In this document: positions 25,384 to 33,320 of the stretch, piece after piece
How the letters are laid out: each line of letters opens with the position of its first letter
Position numbering within the stretch: the first letter of the stretch is position 1
NCBI RefSeq assembly: GCF_024178385.1
Contig: NZ_JAMZMM010000020.1
Location: 1 to 33,320, forward strand
Length of the DNA stretch: 33,320 nt
Direction of reading: 5' to 3'
DNA from: Limnofasciculus baicalensis BBK-W-15
Lineage (GTDB): Bacteria; Cyanobacteriota; Cyanobacteriia; Cyanobacteriales; Coleofasciculaceae
Translations under genes and position numbers: made by a program
The notes under the pieces: generated by a model
Database searches by the model: none
The model's input: the letters and a program-made list of their open reading frames with translations, nothing else
Told to the model about the DNA's origin: nothing

Positions 25384-25716
25384 TTAAATCTCTCGATCTA
25401 GGTTAGACAAAATGCCTTCTAAATCCATGACACCATGCAAAACCCGGAGAATCTCAACCTGATTATCCTGAATCCGGTAAAAAATAAGGTAATTTTTGAA
25501 ATCCTTGACACGCCACTGACGAATCTCCCCCATTCGAGAGGAGACTAATCCCACGACTTTGCCAATTCCTGGTATCGTCGCTAATTGTGCAAAGGTAGCC
25601 TCTGCTAACTCAAGGAAGCGAGTGGCAGCATTAGCATCCCCATTAACCAAAATATAGTTTGCCAGTTGCCTGAGATCCTGAGTAGCTCGATTTCGGATAA
25701 TTAACTGATAACTCAT
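25384..25716 (-). CDS. ParE/RelE-family toxin
   Basis: This 110-residue protein starts at the ATG at 25716 (SYQLIIRNRATQDLRQLANY), overlapping the antitoxin stop as ATGA. It has the ParE pattern: an N-terminal helical hairpin, LELAEATFAQLATIPGIGKV, then RQWRVKDFKNYLIFYRIQD and VEILRVLHG at the C-terminus. ParE toxins inhibit DNA gyrase, although RelE-type mRNA cleavage is possible in this superfamily. It seems intact. A longer in-frame start at 25764 lies inside the antitoxin gene and is less likely. Confidence 0.88.
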   Translation of the reverse strand: MSYQLIIRNRATQDLRQLANYILVNGDANAATRFLELAEATFAQLATIPGIGKVVGLVSSRMGEIRQWRVKDFKNYLIFYRIQDNQVEILRVLHGVMDLEGILSNLDREI

Positions 25717-25964
25717 TTCTCTTCTGGGTTTGTACCCAACACCGATCCCCGCAAATTCTGCCAATAAGCTGGTGTTACGGGTTCGCTATCCGAGTCTAAT
25801 CCCTCTTGCAGCAAACTTTCTAGCTTTTCTTGAGCCTGTTTACGTTGACGATCTTGTTGCACTAAATGTAGAAAATACTCCACCACACTTCCATAAGATC
25901 CAGCTTGAATCTGAGCCTCAATATAAGTCTGAAGGTCTTCTGATATAGCGAGAATGACGTTCAT
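25713..25964 (-). CDS. ParD-type antitoxin
   Basis: This 83-residue protein from the ATG at 25964 begins NVILAISEDLQTYIEAQI, the ribbon-helix-helix start typical of ParD, with GSVVEYFLHLVQQDRQRKQA as the second helix and an acidic tail that would bind the toxin. The stop overlaps the toxin start by 4 bases (ATGA), so the two are translationally coupled. The pair probably represses its own promoter upstream of 25964. It is the only intact toxin-antitoxin pair in the window. Confidence 0.88.
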   Translation of the reverse strand: MNVILAISEDLQTYIEAQIQAGSYGSVVEYFLHLVQQDRQRKQAQEKLESLLQEGLDSDSEPVTPAYWQNLRGSVLGTNPEEK

Positions 25965-25970
25965 ACACAA

Positions 25971-26268
25971 AGAGATTGGGGATGGATCTATTATACATCA
26001 GATAGCAAGGTCAGTTTTATGTGGTAGTGTCAATGTGACGATCGCACTTTTTCAGTTTGAGGCTGCTTTGAGCGCGATCGCACGAAGTCCCCGAAGAAGC
26101 GATGCCGAAGGGAAGGGAAGAGATCGCAATATCTCCTGATATTCCCAGGGCAGTGAGCTGCTGAATTGCGATCGCGAAACTTGCAGACTCCATCCCTTCT
26201 ATAGGATACTTGAGGCGAAGAGAAGCGATCGGCTTCGCTGCGACCGTTGGCAATCGCAATCAAAGATT
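25971..26268. other. HIP1-rich gene-free stretch
   Basis: Three GCGATCGC-type palindromes and fragments such as AGTCCCCGAAGAAGCGATGCCG lie here. Small overlapping frames on both strands do not look coding. I see repeats only. Confidence 0.5.
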
Positions 26269-26361
26269 TAGGACTTACGCAGCAACTCTGTTAGTAGAGT
26301 TACTGGTGCGTTAGCTTTCGCATAACGCACCCTACAGATAGATTTTTTGCGTAAATCCTGA
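26269..26361. repeat. MITE-like element TAGGACTTACGCA, copy 2
   Basis: TAGGACTTACGCA (26269-26281) is inverted as TGCGTAAATCCTGA (26348-26361). The inside contains TGGTGCGTTAGC...CGCATAACGCACCCTAC. It has the same length and family as 19198-19290. It abuts the 3' end of the truncated Uma2 gene. Confidence 0.75.
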
Positions 26362-26367
26362 GAATGT

Positions 26368-26964
26368 TTACAGATTTTGGTTTTCTGGCAAATTGCCAAA
26401 ACGTTCCCGATATTTAGCTAGCAGCGCTTCCATTTCTGCTGCTTGTCGCTCAACTTCTTCTTTGGCAGCAATTAACTCTTGATTAGTAGCAGTTAACTCT
26501 TGATTAGTAGCAGCTAACTCACTAGAATTTAGCAATCTTTCGCCAGTTTCGCTATCTACCATCACCAAACTACCCTCAATAAAACTCATCCATAACCCCA
26601 CTGTGGCACAGAAAATTCTCCCCTCTTCATCTGGAGTTATCGGCTGATAATGTCCCTGTACTAAACGATAACCCAGGATTTCATCTAATTCTTGTCCCCG
26701 CTGTGTGCGTCTATCAATAATGACATATTCCTCCACTCTAGCACGGGCGTATTCTACTACTTTTATTTCTCTGTCTGCTTGGCGATATCTGGGGGAGACT
26801 ACTTCGATAATTAATGTGGGACGTACACCTTCATCTTCTACTACAAATGTGCGGCGATTTTCCTGTTTATTGGTAATGCCCATCGCCACAAAAGTATCAG
26901 GACAATGATCCCCTAAATCGGAGATATCCCATTTAATAATTAAATCTCGGTATACGCCTACTGT
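26368..26964 (-). pseudogene. N-terminally truncated Uma2-family protein
   Basis: The open frame from 26964 (after an in-frame stop) reads TVGVYRDLIIKWDISDLGDH, then RPTLIIEVVSPRYRQ and ARVEEYVIIDRR. This is the PD-(D/E)XK core region of Uma2 (DUF820) proteins that abound in cyanobacteria. Codons before TVGV are lost, so about 60-80 residues of the N-terminus are missing. An ATG at 26889 would give 173 residues. The C-terminus has a tandem repeat of ATNQEL units and a coiled coil (AAKEEVERQAAEMEALLAK). It is probably inactive. Confidence 0.6.
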
Positions 26965-26983
26965 TTAGGAATAGACAACTATG

Positions 26984-28441
26984 CTAAAGGAATTGCTTCA
27001 AAATATATATTGCTGACAGAATTGCTAAATAAATACCTATCGAGACTTTAAGTGTAAACTTGAGTAAGTAATATTCAGACAAATCTAAGCAGTTATGGTA
27101 AGTATCCTTAACAATAGCAATCGCCAACACAATAACTGGTATTGAACTAAACACCATGTGTCCAGCCCCACTGTTGTGCGCAGCAGCGAAAAGAATACCC
27201 TGTCCCCATTGTTGACCAATTTCGTATTGCGCTGTTATTAATAGTGCGTTACCTCCTAAATTTGAACCTGTGGCAAAACCACTCAGCATTCCGATTAAAG
27301 GAGATAGTAAGATAGCAGGAACTTCCCCTGCTTGACTTGATATCACTGCCGATATTGTTTTGATCATCCCTGACTGAAGCATAGCCTGAGATAACAGCAA
27401 AAATGTTATCAGACTCAAACAAGCATTTTGAGACTTTTTTAGGACTTCTACTAGAGAAATTTGTACGGATTCCATCCTTTGTACCAAGAGTGCAACCAGT
27501 AACAAAACAATACCAGGACTTGTTAGGGGACTAAAGCTAACATTCTCGCTTCTTAACACCAAAATATGCGCTAGCCACAAGTTTAACGGCTGAATAAAAC
27601 GGATGGATACAATCAATAATAATACTAAAATATATGGTTTTAAAGCTTTCAAAGGCAGACCGATATAGCTGCGATTTCCGCAACCGATGTACATCCCAAC
27701 TATCCCTGTAATTATTCCGGCAAAAACTCCCGCAGTCTCTGTATACAAATAGCGATTATTTAGCCAGATTAAGCTAGAAAGGGTAATGCCTAACACTAAA
27801 GCTAGTAAAAGATATTTTTTCAGGGATTTTGTTCCCCCGATCGCGTACAAAGATACCATGGTTAGATAGGGAAAAACCAGAAAACTGGTTAGGCTGGTAA
27901 CAGTGCCTAATTCTGCTGGGGATTTATCAATGAGTTTAGCACCAATAATTGTTGCCAATCCCAGGGTTCCCCAAGGCATGATATTCATGCCTAAAATGGA
28001 TAGCTTCAATGCTTTTTTTTCGGGAAATAGCTTAAAAAATATGGGTATTCCTAGAAAAAGCGATACCCCAAAACCAGTCAGCGACTCAATGGCTGGTAAA
28101 AACCCTACTAGCAATATTAAGGCTTTAGTCTCTGGATTAATAGGAAGCGATTCAATCCAAGAGGTAATTCCCTCTAGACTTTTTTGTTCTCTCAGAACTC
28201 TGGTTAGATATAGTCCAGGGACAATGACTATGATGGCACTGATACTTAGAATAGAAGCAGATTTTACTGTGGCGGCAATTTGATAAATATTGAGATGGTA
28301 TTTCTCGATAAATATAATCAGCAATCCTGTAACAACCAAACCACTAAATGAGCTAAAAACGACATTTTTTTTGAGATAGAGAATGCAAAGTATAACCGTA
28401 ACAATCGGTAGCGTTGCCGTAAAAGCCAAGCTGAGGTTCAT
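26984..28441 (-). CDS. LctP-family permease (L-lactate/glycolate type)
   Basis: This 485-residue membrane protein has about 12-13 hydrophobic segments. It carries GFLPAIESLTGFGVSLFLGI, MLSGFATGSNLGGNALLITA and AAAHNSGAGHM, which correspond to the conserved blocks of the lactate permease family (LctP/LldP/GlcA). It probably imports lactate or glycolate by proton symport at the plasma membrane, but the family members are usually 530-560 residues and this one is shorter. No lactate dehydrogenase or glycolate oxidase gene is next to it. The substrate is therefore an inference. Confidence 0.8.
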   Translation of the reverse strand: MNLSLAFTATLPIVTVILCILYLKKNVVFSSFSGLVVTGLLIIFIEKYHLNIYQIAATVKSASILSISAIIVIVPGLYLTRVLREQKSLEGITSWIESLPINPETKALILLVGFLPAIESLTGFGVSLFLGIPIFFKLFPEKKALKLSILGMNIMPWGTLGLATIIGAKLIDKSPAELGTVTSLTSFLVFPYLTMVSLYAIGGTKSLKKYLLLALVLGITLSSLIWLNNRYLYTETAGVFAGIITGIVGMYIGCGNRSYIGLPLKALKPYILVLLLIVSIRFIQPLNLWLAHILVLRSENVSFSPLTSPGIVLLLVALLVQRMESVQISLVEVLKKSQNACLSLITFLLLSQAMLQSGMIKTISAVISSQAGEVPAILLSPLIGMLSGFATGSNLGGNALLITAQYEIGQQWGQGILFAAAHNSGAGHMVFSSIPVIVLAIAIVKDTYHNCLDLSEYYLLKFTLKVSIGIYLAILSAIYILKQFL

Positions 28442-28532
28442 GATCTTTTTATTGCCATCAATAAGAACAATTAAAGGAAGTATATCAATGAATGAAGTAC
28501 CTCCTTCGTTAACATTAGTTACCCTTGGGCAA

Positions 28533-29048
28533 TCAAAGGGATGACAGATATATTATCATACGGTCGTATTGAGCTTTAGCCGCAACGATCGCCATTTGGG
28601 TTCCGAACAAAACTTGATTGATTTCGGCTTGGCTTAACTTAGGCTCTTGGCAGGCTAAGGCATCAAGTAAGTCTCTGGTATGATAGGGATCGATGGTCAA
28701 GTGTTTTTCAAAGTAAATAGTGTTGTTTTTACAATCTAGACCTACACGCTTCATACCCTCCAAAATTCTGGAAAAATGGGGCAAAACCCAACTTTCAGAG
28801 ATGGTGAACTGACCGTAGGCTGCAAATTTATATCCAGGACGAGTCAACAACAGATTAAAAGTATTAGAGGTCAGTTTACCAAACCAGGGAGCTGTTTCTC
28901 GGTAACTAATAAACTGTTTCCACGTATTTGTTTGCTCTAAAAGCATTCTCAGCCAGTAAGTATGAAACTCTGTCAACTTGTTTCGCCCGCATTCATCCCA
29001 AAGATTAGATACTGTTCTCTTTCCAACAATATTTTTGATTGCTGGAGC
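28533..29048 (-). pseudogene. Heme-oxygenase-like (DUF3865/CADD-type) protein, N-terminally truncated
   Basis: The frame opens after a stop at 29049 and reads KNIVGKRTVSNLWDECGRNK, then FHTYWLRMLLEQ, YGQFTISESWVLPHFSRIL and FEKHLTIDPYHTRDLLDAL. These are parts of a heme-oxygenase-like diiron fold (DUF3865 or iron-containing redox enzyme family). Possible iron ligands visible are the Glu and His in the helices WDE, EFH, ESW and EKHLTIDPYH. The first helix or helices are missing and only a TTG (28976) could serve as start, so 147 residues remain. It might be a short active form; I think a truncated gene is more likely. Confidence 0.55.
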
Positions 29049-29078
29049 TTAATCTCCAGGTCATCGTTTGTGGTAATA

Positions 29079-29175
29079 TAGCAAGGGCAACCCATGACCC
29101 CGCCGAACCTGGGATCTATTCACGGAACGGGTAGATCCTGCCTTCAATAAATGTCCTAACGTGTGTGCGTAGTGC
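29079..29175. repeat. Degenerate inverted-repeat element
   Basis: TATAGCAAGGGCA near 29080 and TGTCCTAACGTGTGTGCG...GTGCTATA at 29148-29175 resemble the arms of the element at 12677-12808. The middle is unrelated. This lies between the heme-oxygenase-like remnant and the ndh terminator; no gene is seen in 29049-29212. Confidence 0.35.
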
Positions 29176-29212
29176 TATAATTCCGATGCAACCGGATTTG
29201 ATATTAATCAGC

Positions 29213-29258
29213 AAAAAAAAAACTAGGGGTACGGTACAACCGCGCCCCTAGTTTTTTT
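29213..29258. terminator. Bidirectional intrinsic terminator
   Basis: A-run plus ACTAGGGG (29222-29229) pairs with CCCCTAGT (29245-29252), which runs into TTTTTTT. Both strands give a GC stem followed by a U-run. On the minus strand it should end the ndhF-ndhD transcript 110 bases after the ndhD stop codon. Confidence 0.9.
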
Positions 29259-29368
29259 AATGGATAATTTAATTAGGTAATAGGGAATTAAGAAGGGTTT
29301 ATTCTATCACCTATCTACCATTACATTCCAGCCAAACTGGATTAACAATTCCAGTGCAATTCCCTATC

Positions 29369-30982
29369 CTAGGGAACCTCTACCACAGGCTGTAATATCA
29401 CTACATCACCAATTTTTGGTGCGACTACTGACAATACCGCAGGTTGCGTATTAGCAACCGCAGGATGAACCAAACTTGGCACTGAATCCCGCAATCGCGC
29501 TGTTAATTGTACCGTAGTCGCATCGTACATTTGAGTCACAAGCTTAGGATACAAACCCATCCCAATAATTGGGACTAGCAAACAAGCGATAATAAACACC
29601 TCTCGTGGTTCAGAATCAATTAAAGCTTGATGTTTCACTAATTCCTTGTTTTCGGGACCGTAGCAAATTTCTCGCAGCATTGATAGGAGGTAGACTGGAG
29701 TTAAAATCACACCCACAGCCGCAAGTATTATTACTATTACCTTAAAGGTGGAGTTGTAAACATCGCTCGTCGCAAACCCGACAAACACCATCAATTCTGC
29801 CACAAATCCACTCATTCCTGGTAATGCTAAAGATGCCATAGAACAAGTAGTCCACATGGCGAACATCTTCGGCATTTTTTGACCAACACCACCCATTTCA
29901 TCTAACATCAGGGTATGGGTGCGGTCATAAGTTGCTCCCACTAAGAAGAACAAACTTGCCCCAATTAAACCGTGGGAAATCATTTGCAAAACTGCCCCAC
30001 TTAACCCTAATTCGGTGAAGGAACCAATCCCAATCAACACGAATCCCATGTGAGAAATTGAAGAGTAAGCAATTTTCCGTTTTAGGTTACGTTGGGCAAA
30101 GGATGTGAGGGCTGCATAGACGATATTTACTACCCCTAAAATTACTAAAACTGGGGCAAAGTAAGCATGAGCATCCGGTAGCATCTGAGCATTCATCCGA
30201 ATTAGGGCATATCCCCCCATTTTCAGAAGAATTCCTGCTAGTAACATGTGGACGGGTGCGGTGGCTTCTCCGTGGGCATCTGGTAGCCAAGTATGTAAGG
30301 GGAAAATGGGTAATTTAACCCCGTAAGCAATTAAGAATCCCCCGTAAAGTAACAGTTCAAAATTCAGGGTGTAATCCTTCATCGCCAGGGATTGCATATC
30401 GAAGGTTACAGTATCCCCGTAAAATGCCATCGCCAAGGCTGCGACTAAAATAAATAGCGAACCTCCGGCGGTATACAGAATAAACTTTGTCGCTGCATAG
30501 AGACGCTTTTTCCCACCCCAAATCGATAGCAACAGGTAAACTGGAATTAATTCCAATTCCCATACTAAGAAAAACAACAGCATATCCTGGACAGCAAACA
30601 CGGCAATTTGTCCGCCGTACATTGCTAGTAGCAGGAAGTAAAAGAGTTTCGGCTTAAGTGTAACTGGCCAAGCTGCTAGAGTTGCCAGAGTGGTAATAAA
30701 ACCAGTCAGCAAAACTAAGGGCATCGATAAACCATCAATCCCCACTGACCAATTTAAATCTATTTGTGGAACCCAGGAATATTTTTCTACCAATTGTAAG
30801 TTGGGATTGGCGAAATCATACTGAGTGACAATAGTATAAACGATCAGAATGAAATCAATCAGCCCAATAACTAGGGCATACCATCGCTCCCAAAACCCAT
30901 TCTTTTCTGGTAGGAATGGAATTGCTGCTGTAGCGACTATGGGGAAGAGAATAATTGTTGTTAGCCAGGGAAAATGTGTCAT
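29369..30982 (-). CDS. ndhD: NAD(P)H-quinone oxidoreductase subunit 4 (NDH-1 NdhD)
   Basis: NdhD is a proton-pumping antiporter-like subunit of the cyanobacterial NDH-1 complex in the thylakoid membrane. The 537-residue protein has about 14 membrane helices. The conserved [20 protein letters not shown] (138-157; key Glu142/Glu144) and the Lys of [20 protein letters not shown] (219-238) and [12 protein letters not shown] are present. The paired, 168-base-spaced ndhF upstream suggests the NdhF1/NdhD1 (respiratory and cyclic electron flow) type and not the CO2-uptake type. The ATG at 30982 starts with [14 protein letters not shown]. Length is normal. Confidence 0.95.
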   Translation of the reverse strand: MTHFPWLTTIILFPIVATAAIPFLPEKNGFWERWYALVIGLIDFILIVYTIVTQYDFANPNLQLVEKYSWVPQIDLNWSVGIDGLSMPLVLLTGFITTLATLAAWPVTLKPKLFYFLLLAMYGGQIAVFAVQDMLLFFLVWELELIPVYLLLSIWGGKKRLYAATKFILYTAGGSLFILVAALAMAFYGDTVTFDMQSLAMKDYTLNFELLLYGGFLIAYGVKLPIFPLHTWLPDAHGEATAPVHMLLAGILLKMGGYALIRMNAQMLPDAHAYFAPVLVILGVVNIVYAALTSFAQRNLKRKIAYSSISHMGFVLIGIGSFTELGLSGAVLQMISHGLIGASLFFLVGATYDRTHTLMLDEMGGVGQKMPKMFAMWTTCSMASLALPGMSGFVAELMVFVGFATSDVYNSTFKVIVIILAAVGVILTPVYLLSMLREICYGPENKELVKHQALIDSEPREVFIIACLLVPIIGMGLYPKLVTQMYDATTVQLTARLRDSVPSLVHPAVANTQPAVLSVVAPKIGDVVILQPVVEVP

Positions 30983-30984
30983 TG

Positions 30985-31148
30985 GTTATTTGTTATTTGT
31001 TTTTGGTTGTTCGTTATTTGTTATTTGTTTTTGTTTGTTCGTTATTTTCGATGGGTTATTTGTTATTGGCTTAAGCATAAGCAACTAATAACAAATAACT
31101 ATGAACTAATAACAAACAACCAATAACAAACAACAAACAACAAACAAC
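30985..31148. repeat. Heptamer repeats forming an inverted repeat between ndhF and ndhD
   Basis: The left part is built of TTATTTG-type units (GTTATTTGTTATTTG) and the right part of their complement (AATAACAAATAAC, CAAACAACAAACAAC), so the transcript could fold into a long, AU-rich hairpin. This is the same heptamer family as at 12842-12872. It fills nearly the whole 169-base spacer. Confidence 0.7.
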
Positions 31149-31151
31149 TTG

Positions 31152-33215
31152 TCAAGTCAACCCAGAAACAACTACCAAGCCTAAAACTGCACCGAATACA
31201 ATCAGGGCATAGAATTGGGCGCGACCGTTTTCCAGATATTTCAGCCCTTCACCACTTACCATGGTAAAAAAGCCTGTTAGGTTAACTGCACCATCAACTA
31301 CGCGATAGTCTACTTCCATCACCTGTCGTGCTAGACGACGGCTTCCTTGGACGAAAATGCGATCGTAAATTTCGTCAAAGTACCACTTATTCAGGGATAG
31401 TTGATAGAGGGAGGGAATCTTTTTCGCGATCGCATCTGGGTCTATTTTCTTACTCAAATACATCAAAGATGCCACCGTAATCCCAATCAAACCAATCCCT
31501 ACTGAACTTCCGCCCATAATCAGAAATTCTGTCCAGTCAAATCCATGGGCTTCTGCTGCTACAGCGGCGATTTCTTCACCTGGTGCGTGGATTAACTCCT
31601 CGAAATAGTTGTGAAAAGGAGTTCCCACCAAACCCACTAACATTGAAGGTATGGCTAACAGCATTAAAGGCAGAGTCATGGTGATAGGTGACTCGTGAGG
31701 TTCGTGACTGTGATGACTATGGGCATCATGTCCTTCTGTTACCTCTAATTCTTTTACATTCATTGCACCAGGACCAAAGGCTACTACAGGTTCACCTGTC
31801 ATCGCTTTTAGTTGTGCCTGAATGTCGGTGCGATTGCCTCGGAATTCTCCTTCAAAGGTGGAGAAATACATCCGAAACATATAGAAAGCAGTCAATCCAG
31901 CAGTTAGCCAACCTACTAACCACAGTGCAGGATTAGCCGCAAAAGCATTACTCAAAATTTCATCCTTTGACCAGAATCCAGCAAAAGGAGGAATGCCGCA
32001 AATGGCTAACGTACCAATTAAGAAAGTTGCGGAGGTGATGGGCATATATTTGCGCAAACCACCCATTAATCGCATATCCTGAGCTAAGACGGGATCGTGT
32101 CCAACTACGCCTTCCATCCCGTGAATTACCGAACCGGAACAGAGGAAGAGCATAGCTTTAAAATAAGCATGGGTCATGAGGTGAAATAACCCAGCCGTGT
32201 AGGAACCAATTCCCATCGCCATCACCATGTAACCCAATTGAGACATGGTGGAATAAGCTAAACCTTTTTTAATGTCATTTTGGGTAAGTGCGATTGTCGC
32301 ACCCAAAAAGGCAGTTAATGCACCTGTGTAAGCAATCACATTCATCGCCACCGGGATATTTTCAAACACCGGATACATCCGGGCGATTAAAAATACCCCA
32401 GCCGCCACCATCGTTGCCGCGTGAATTAGGGCAGAGATGGGAGTGGGACCTTCCATCGCGTCGGGTAGCCAGACATGGAGGGGAAATTGGGCTGACTTGG
32501 CGACTGGTCCTAAAAATACCAATACGGCAAATATTGCTGCCAGTACCGCACTTATTGCACCTGATTCCACTAGGGAGTGAAGGCGCTCTCCGATAATATC
32601 AAACTCGAAGCTACCAGTTGCCCAATAAAGCCCCAATATACCCAAGAGCAAACCGAAGTCACCGACACGGTTGACAACAAAGGCTTTTTGGCAAGCATCA
32701 GCAGCAGCTTTGCGATCGTACCAGAAACCAATCAGTAGGTAAGAACACATACCTACCAGTTCCCAGAAAATATACACCTGTATTAAGTTGGGACTAATGA
32801 CTAAACCCAACATAGACGAGCTAAATAGGCTCAAATAGGCATAAAAGCGCACGTAACCGGAGTCGTGAGCCATGTAGCCATCGGTATAAATCATCACCAA
32901 AAAGGCTACCGTTGTCACCACTACCAGCATTAATGCCGTAAGTTGGTCGATAGTGTAGCCCATCATCAGATGAAAACTTCCGGCAGATGCCCATTCCAGC
33001 GTGCGGATATAGGCTTCATGCCCTTGAATTTGGCTCCAAAGCAAAGCAAAGGAGAAAACCATACCCGCCCCAATTAAGGAGACGACAAAAACGGCGATAA
33101 GCTGCCGCAGACGGTTAGTTGCTTTGTTTGCAGAGATTAGCCCTAGCCCTACCAGCATTGCTCCTAGTAAGGGTAAGACTGGAATCAGCCAAGCATATTG
33201 GTAAAGCAGTTCCAT
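31152..33215 (-). CDS. ndhF: NAD(P)H-quinone oxidoreductase subunit 5 (NDH-1 NdhF)
   Basis: NdhF is the distal proton-pumping subunit of thylakoid NDH-1. The 687-residue protein has about 16 membrane segments. Conserved blocks are FWELVGMCSYLLIGFWYDR, AKSAQFPLHVWLPDAMEG, ALIHAATMVAAGVFLIAR and TQNDIKKGLAYSTMSQLGYM. A His-rich loop (EGHDAHSHHSHEPHESP) lies between the later helices, and the long lateral helix follows near the C-terminus. The length fits NdhF1. The ATG at 33215 begins MELLYQYAWLIPVLP. It is first in the ndhF-ndhD unit. The upstream 105 bases to the window edge should hold its promoter. Confidence 0.95.
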   Translation of the reverse strand: MELLYQYAWLIPVLPLLGAMLVGLGLISANKATNRLRQLIAVFVVSLIGAGMVFSFALLWSQIQGHEAYIRTLEWASAGSFHLMMGYTIDQLTALMLVVVTTVAFLVMIYTDGYMAHDSGYVRFYAYLSLFSSSMLGLVISPNLIQVYIFWELVGMCSYLLIGFWYDRKAAADACQKAFVVNRVGDFGLLLGILGLYWATGSFEFDIIGERLHSLVESGAISAVLAAIFAVLVFLGPVAKSAQFPLHVWLPDAMEGPTPISALIHAATMVAAGVFLIARMYPVFENIPVAMNVIAYTGALTAFLGATIALTQNDIKKGLAYSTMSQLGYMVMAMGIGSYTAGLFHLMTHAYFKAMLFLCSGSVIHGMEGVVGHDPVLAQDMRLMGGLRKYMPITSATFLIGTLAICGIPPFAGFWSKDEILSNAFAANPALWLVGWLTAGLTAFYMFRMYFSTFEGEFRGNRTDIQAQLKAMTGEPVVAFGPGAMNVKELEVTEGHDAHSHHSHEPHESPITMTLPLMLLAIPSMLVGLVGTPFHNYFEELIHAPGEEIAAVAAEAHGFDWTEFLIMGGSSVGIGLIGITVASLMYLSKKIDPDAIAKKIPSLYQLSLNKWYFDEIYDRIFVQGSRRLARQVMEVDYRVVDGAVNLTGFFTMVSGEGLKYLENGRAQFYALIVFGAVLGLVVVSGLT

Positions 33216-33320
33216 GAAGACAGCCTACTTTAAATTTCTTTACCATTTTGACAAAAGGTTTACAAGTGTGACAAATACTTAATGCAAAAATCAAGTTTGG
33301 GGGGAGTGGGGTGTGGGGAG

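Noticed and set aside
26017-26263. Two overlapping minus frames in HIP1-rich DNA
   Set aside because: Their sequence is made of repeats and HIP1 sites, and they overlap each other in different frames.

Overview
The window looks like chromosomal DNA of a cyanobacterium, probably a filamentous one. The reasons are frequent HIP1-type GCGATCGC octamers, a cyanobacterial NDH-1 pair (ndhF and ndhD), a hormogonium-polysaccharide type glycosyltransferase (HpsE-like), an FHA-GAF-cyclase, heptanucleotide tandem repeats of the STRR kind, and several families of short palindromic repeats. No rRNA, tRNA or CRISPR array was seen.

Layout. (1) 1-1301, minus: a GT39-like membrane glycosyltransferase open at the window edge, with an in-frame cyanobacterial repeat. 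(2) 1302-1928: no gene; a hairpin, a possible transposon scar and palindromic repeats. (3) 1929-4446, plus: an AT-rich accessory block with a small acidic protein, a DUF262 protein and a RelA/SpoT-like nucleotidyltransferase 5 bases downstream. I consider this pair the best candidate for a poorly described, possibly defensive system. (4) 4471-5820, minus: toxin-antitoxin and HNH remnants, several truncated or duplicated. (5) 5826-6926, minus: an orphan ParA-type ATPase. (6) 7220-14498: housekeeping and signalling, namely alaS, a large hybrid sensor histidine kinase and a convergent class III nucleotide cyclase. (7) 14629-15907: a transposon graveyard holding an IscB that has lost its nuclease core, the structured noncoding DNA upstream of it, and a broken tyrosine-phosphatase-like gene. 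(8) 16140-22867, plus: purN, an EamA transporter, a NADAR protein coupled to a flavodoxin-like protein, a stand-alone CinA N-domain, a plant-NIC1-like nicotinamidase and nadB. Several of these meet in NAD, ADP-ribose and flavin metabolism. (9) 22915-29048: accessory genes, namely a PD-(D/E)XK-like protein, an HpsE-like glycosyltransferase, a cut CU044_2847-like protein, an intact ParE/ParD pair, a truncated Uma2, an LctP-family permease and a truncated heme-oxygenase-like protein. (10) 29213-33215, minus: ndhF then ndhD, ending in a strong bidirectional terminator.

The core genes are intact and of normal length, while the accessory stretches are full of truncated genes, miniature inverted-repeat elements and heptamer repeats. 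Gene names rest on motif recognition by eye; no database search was run.
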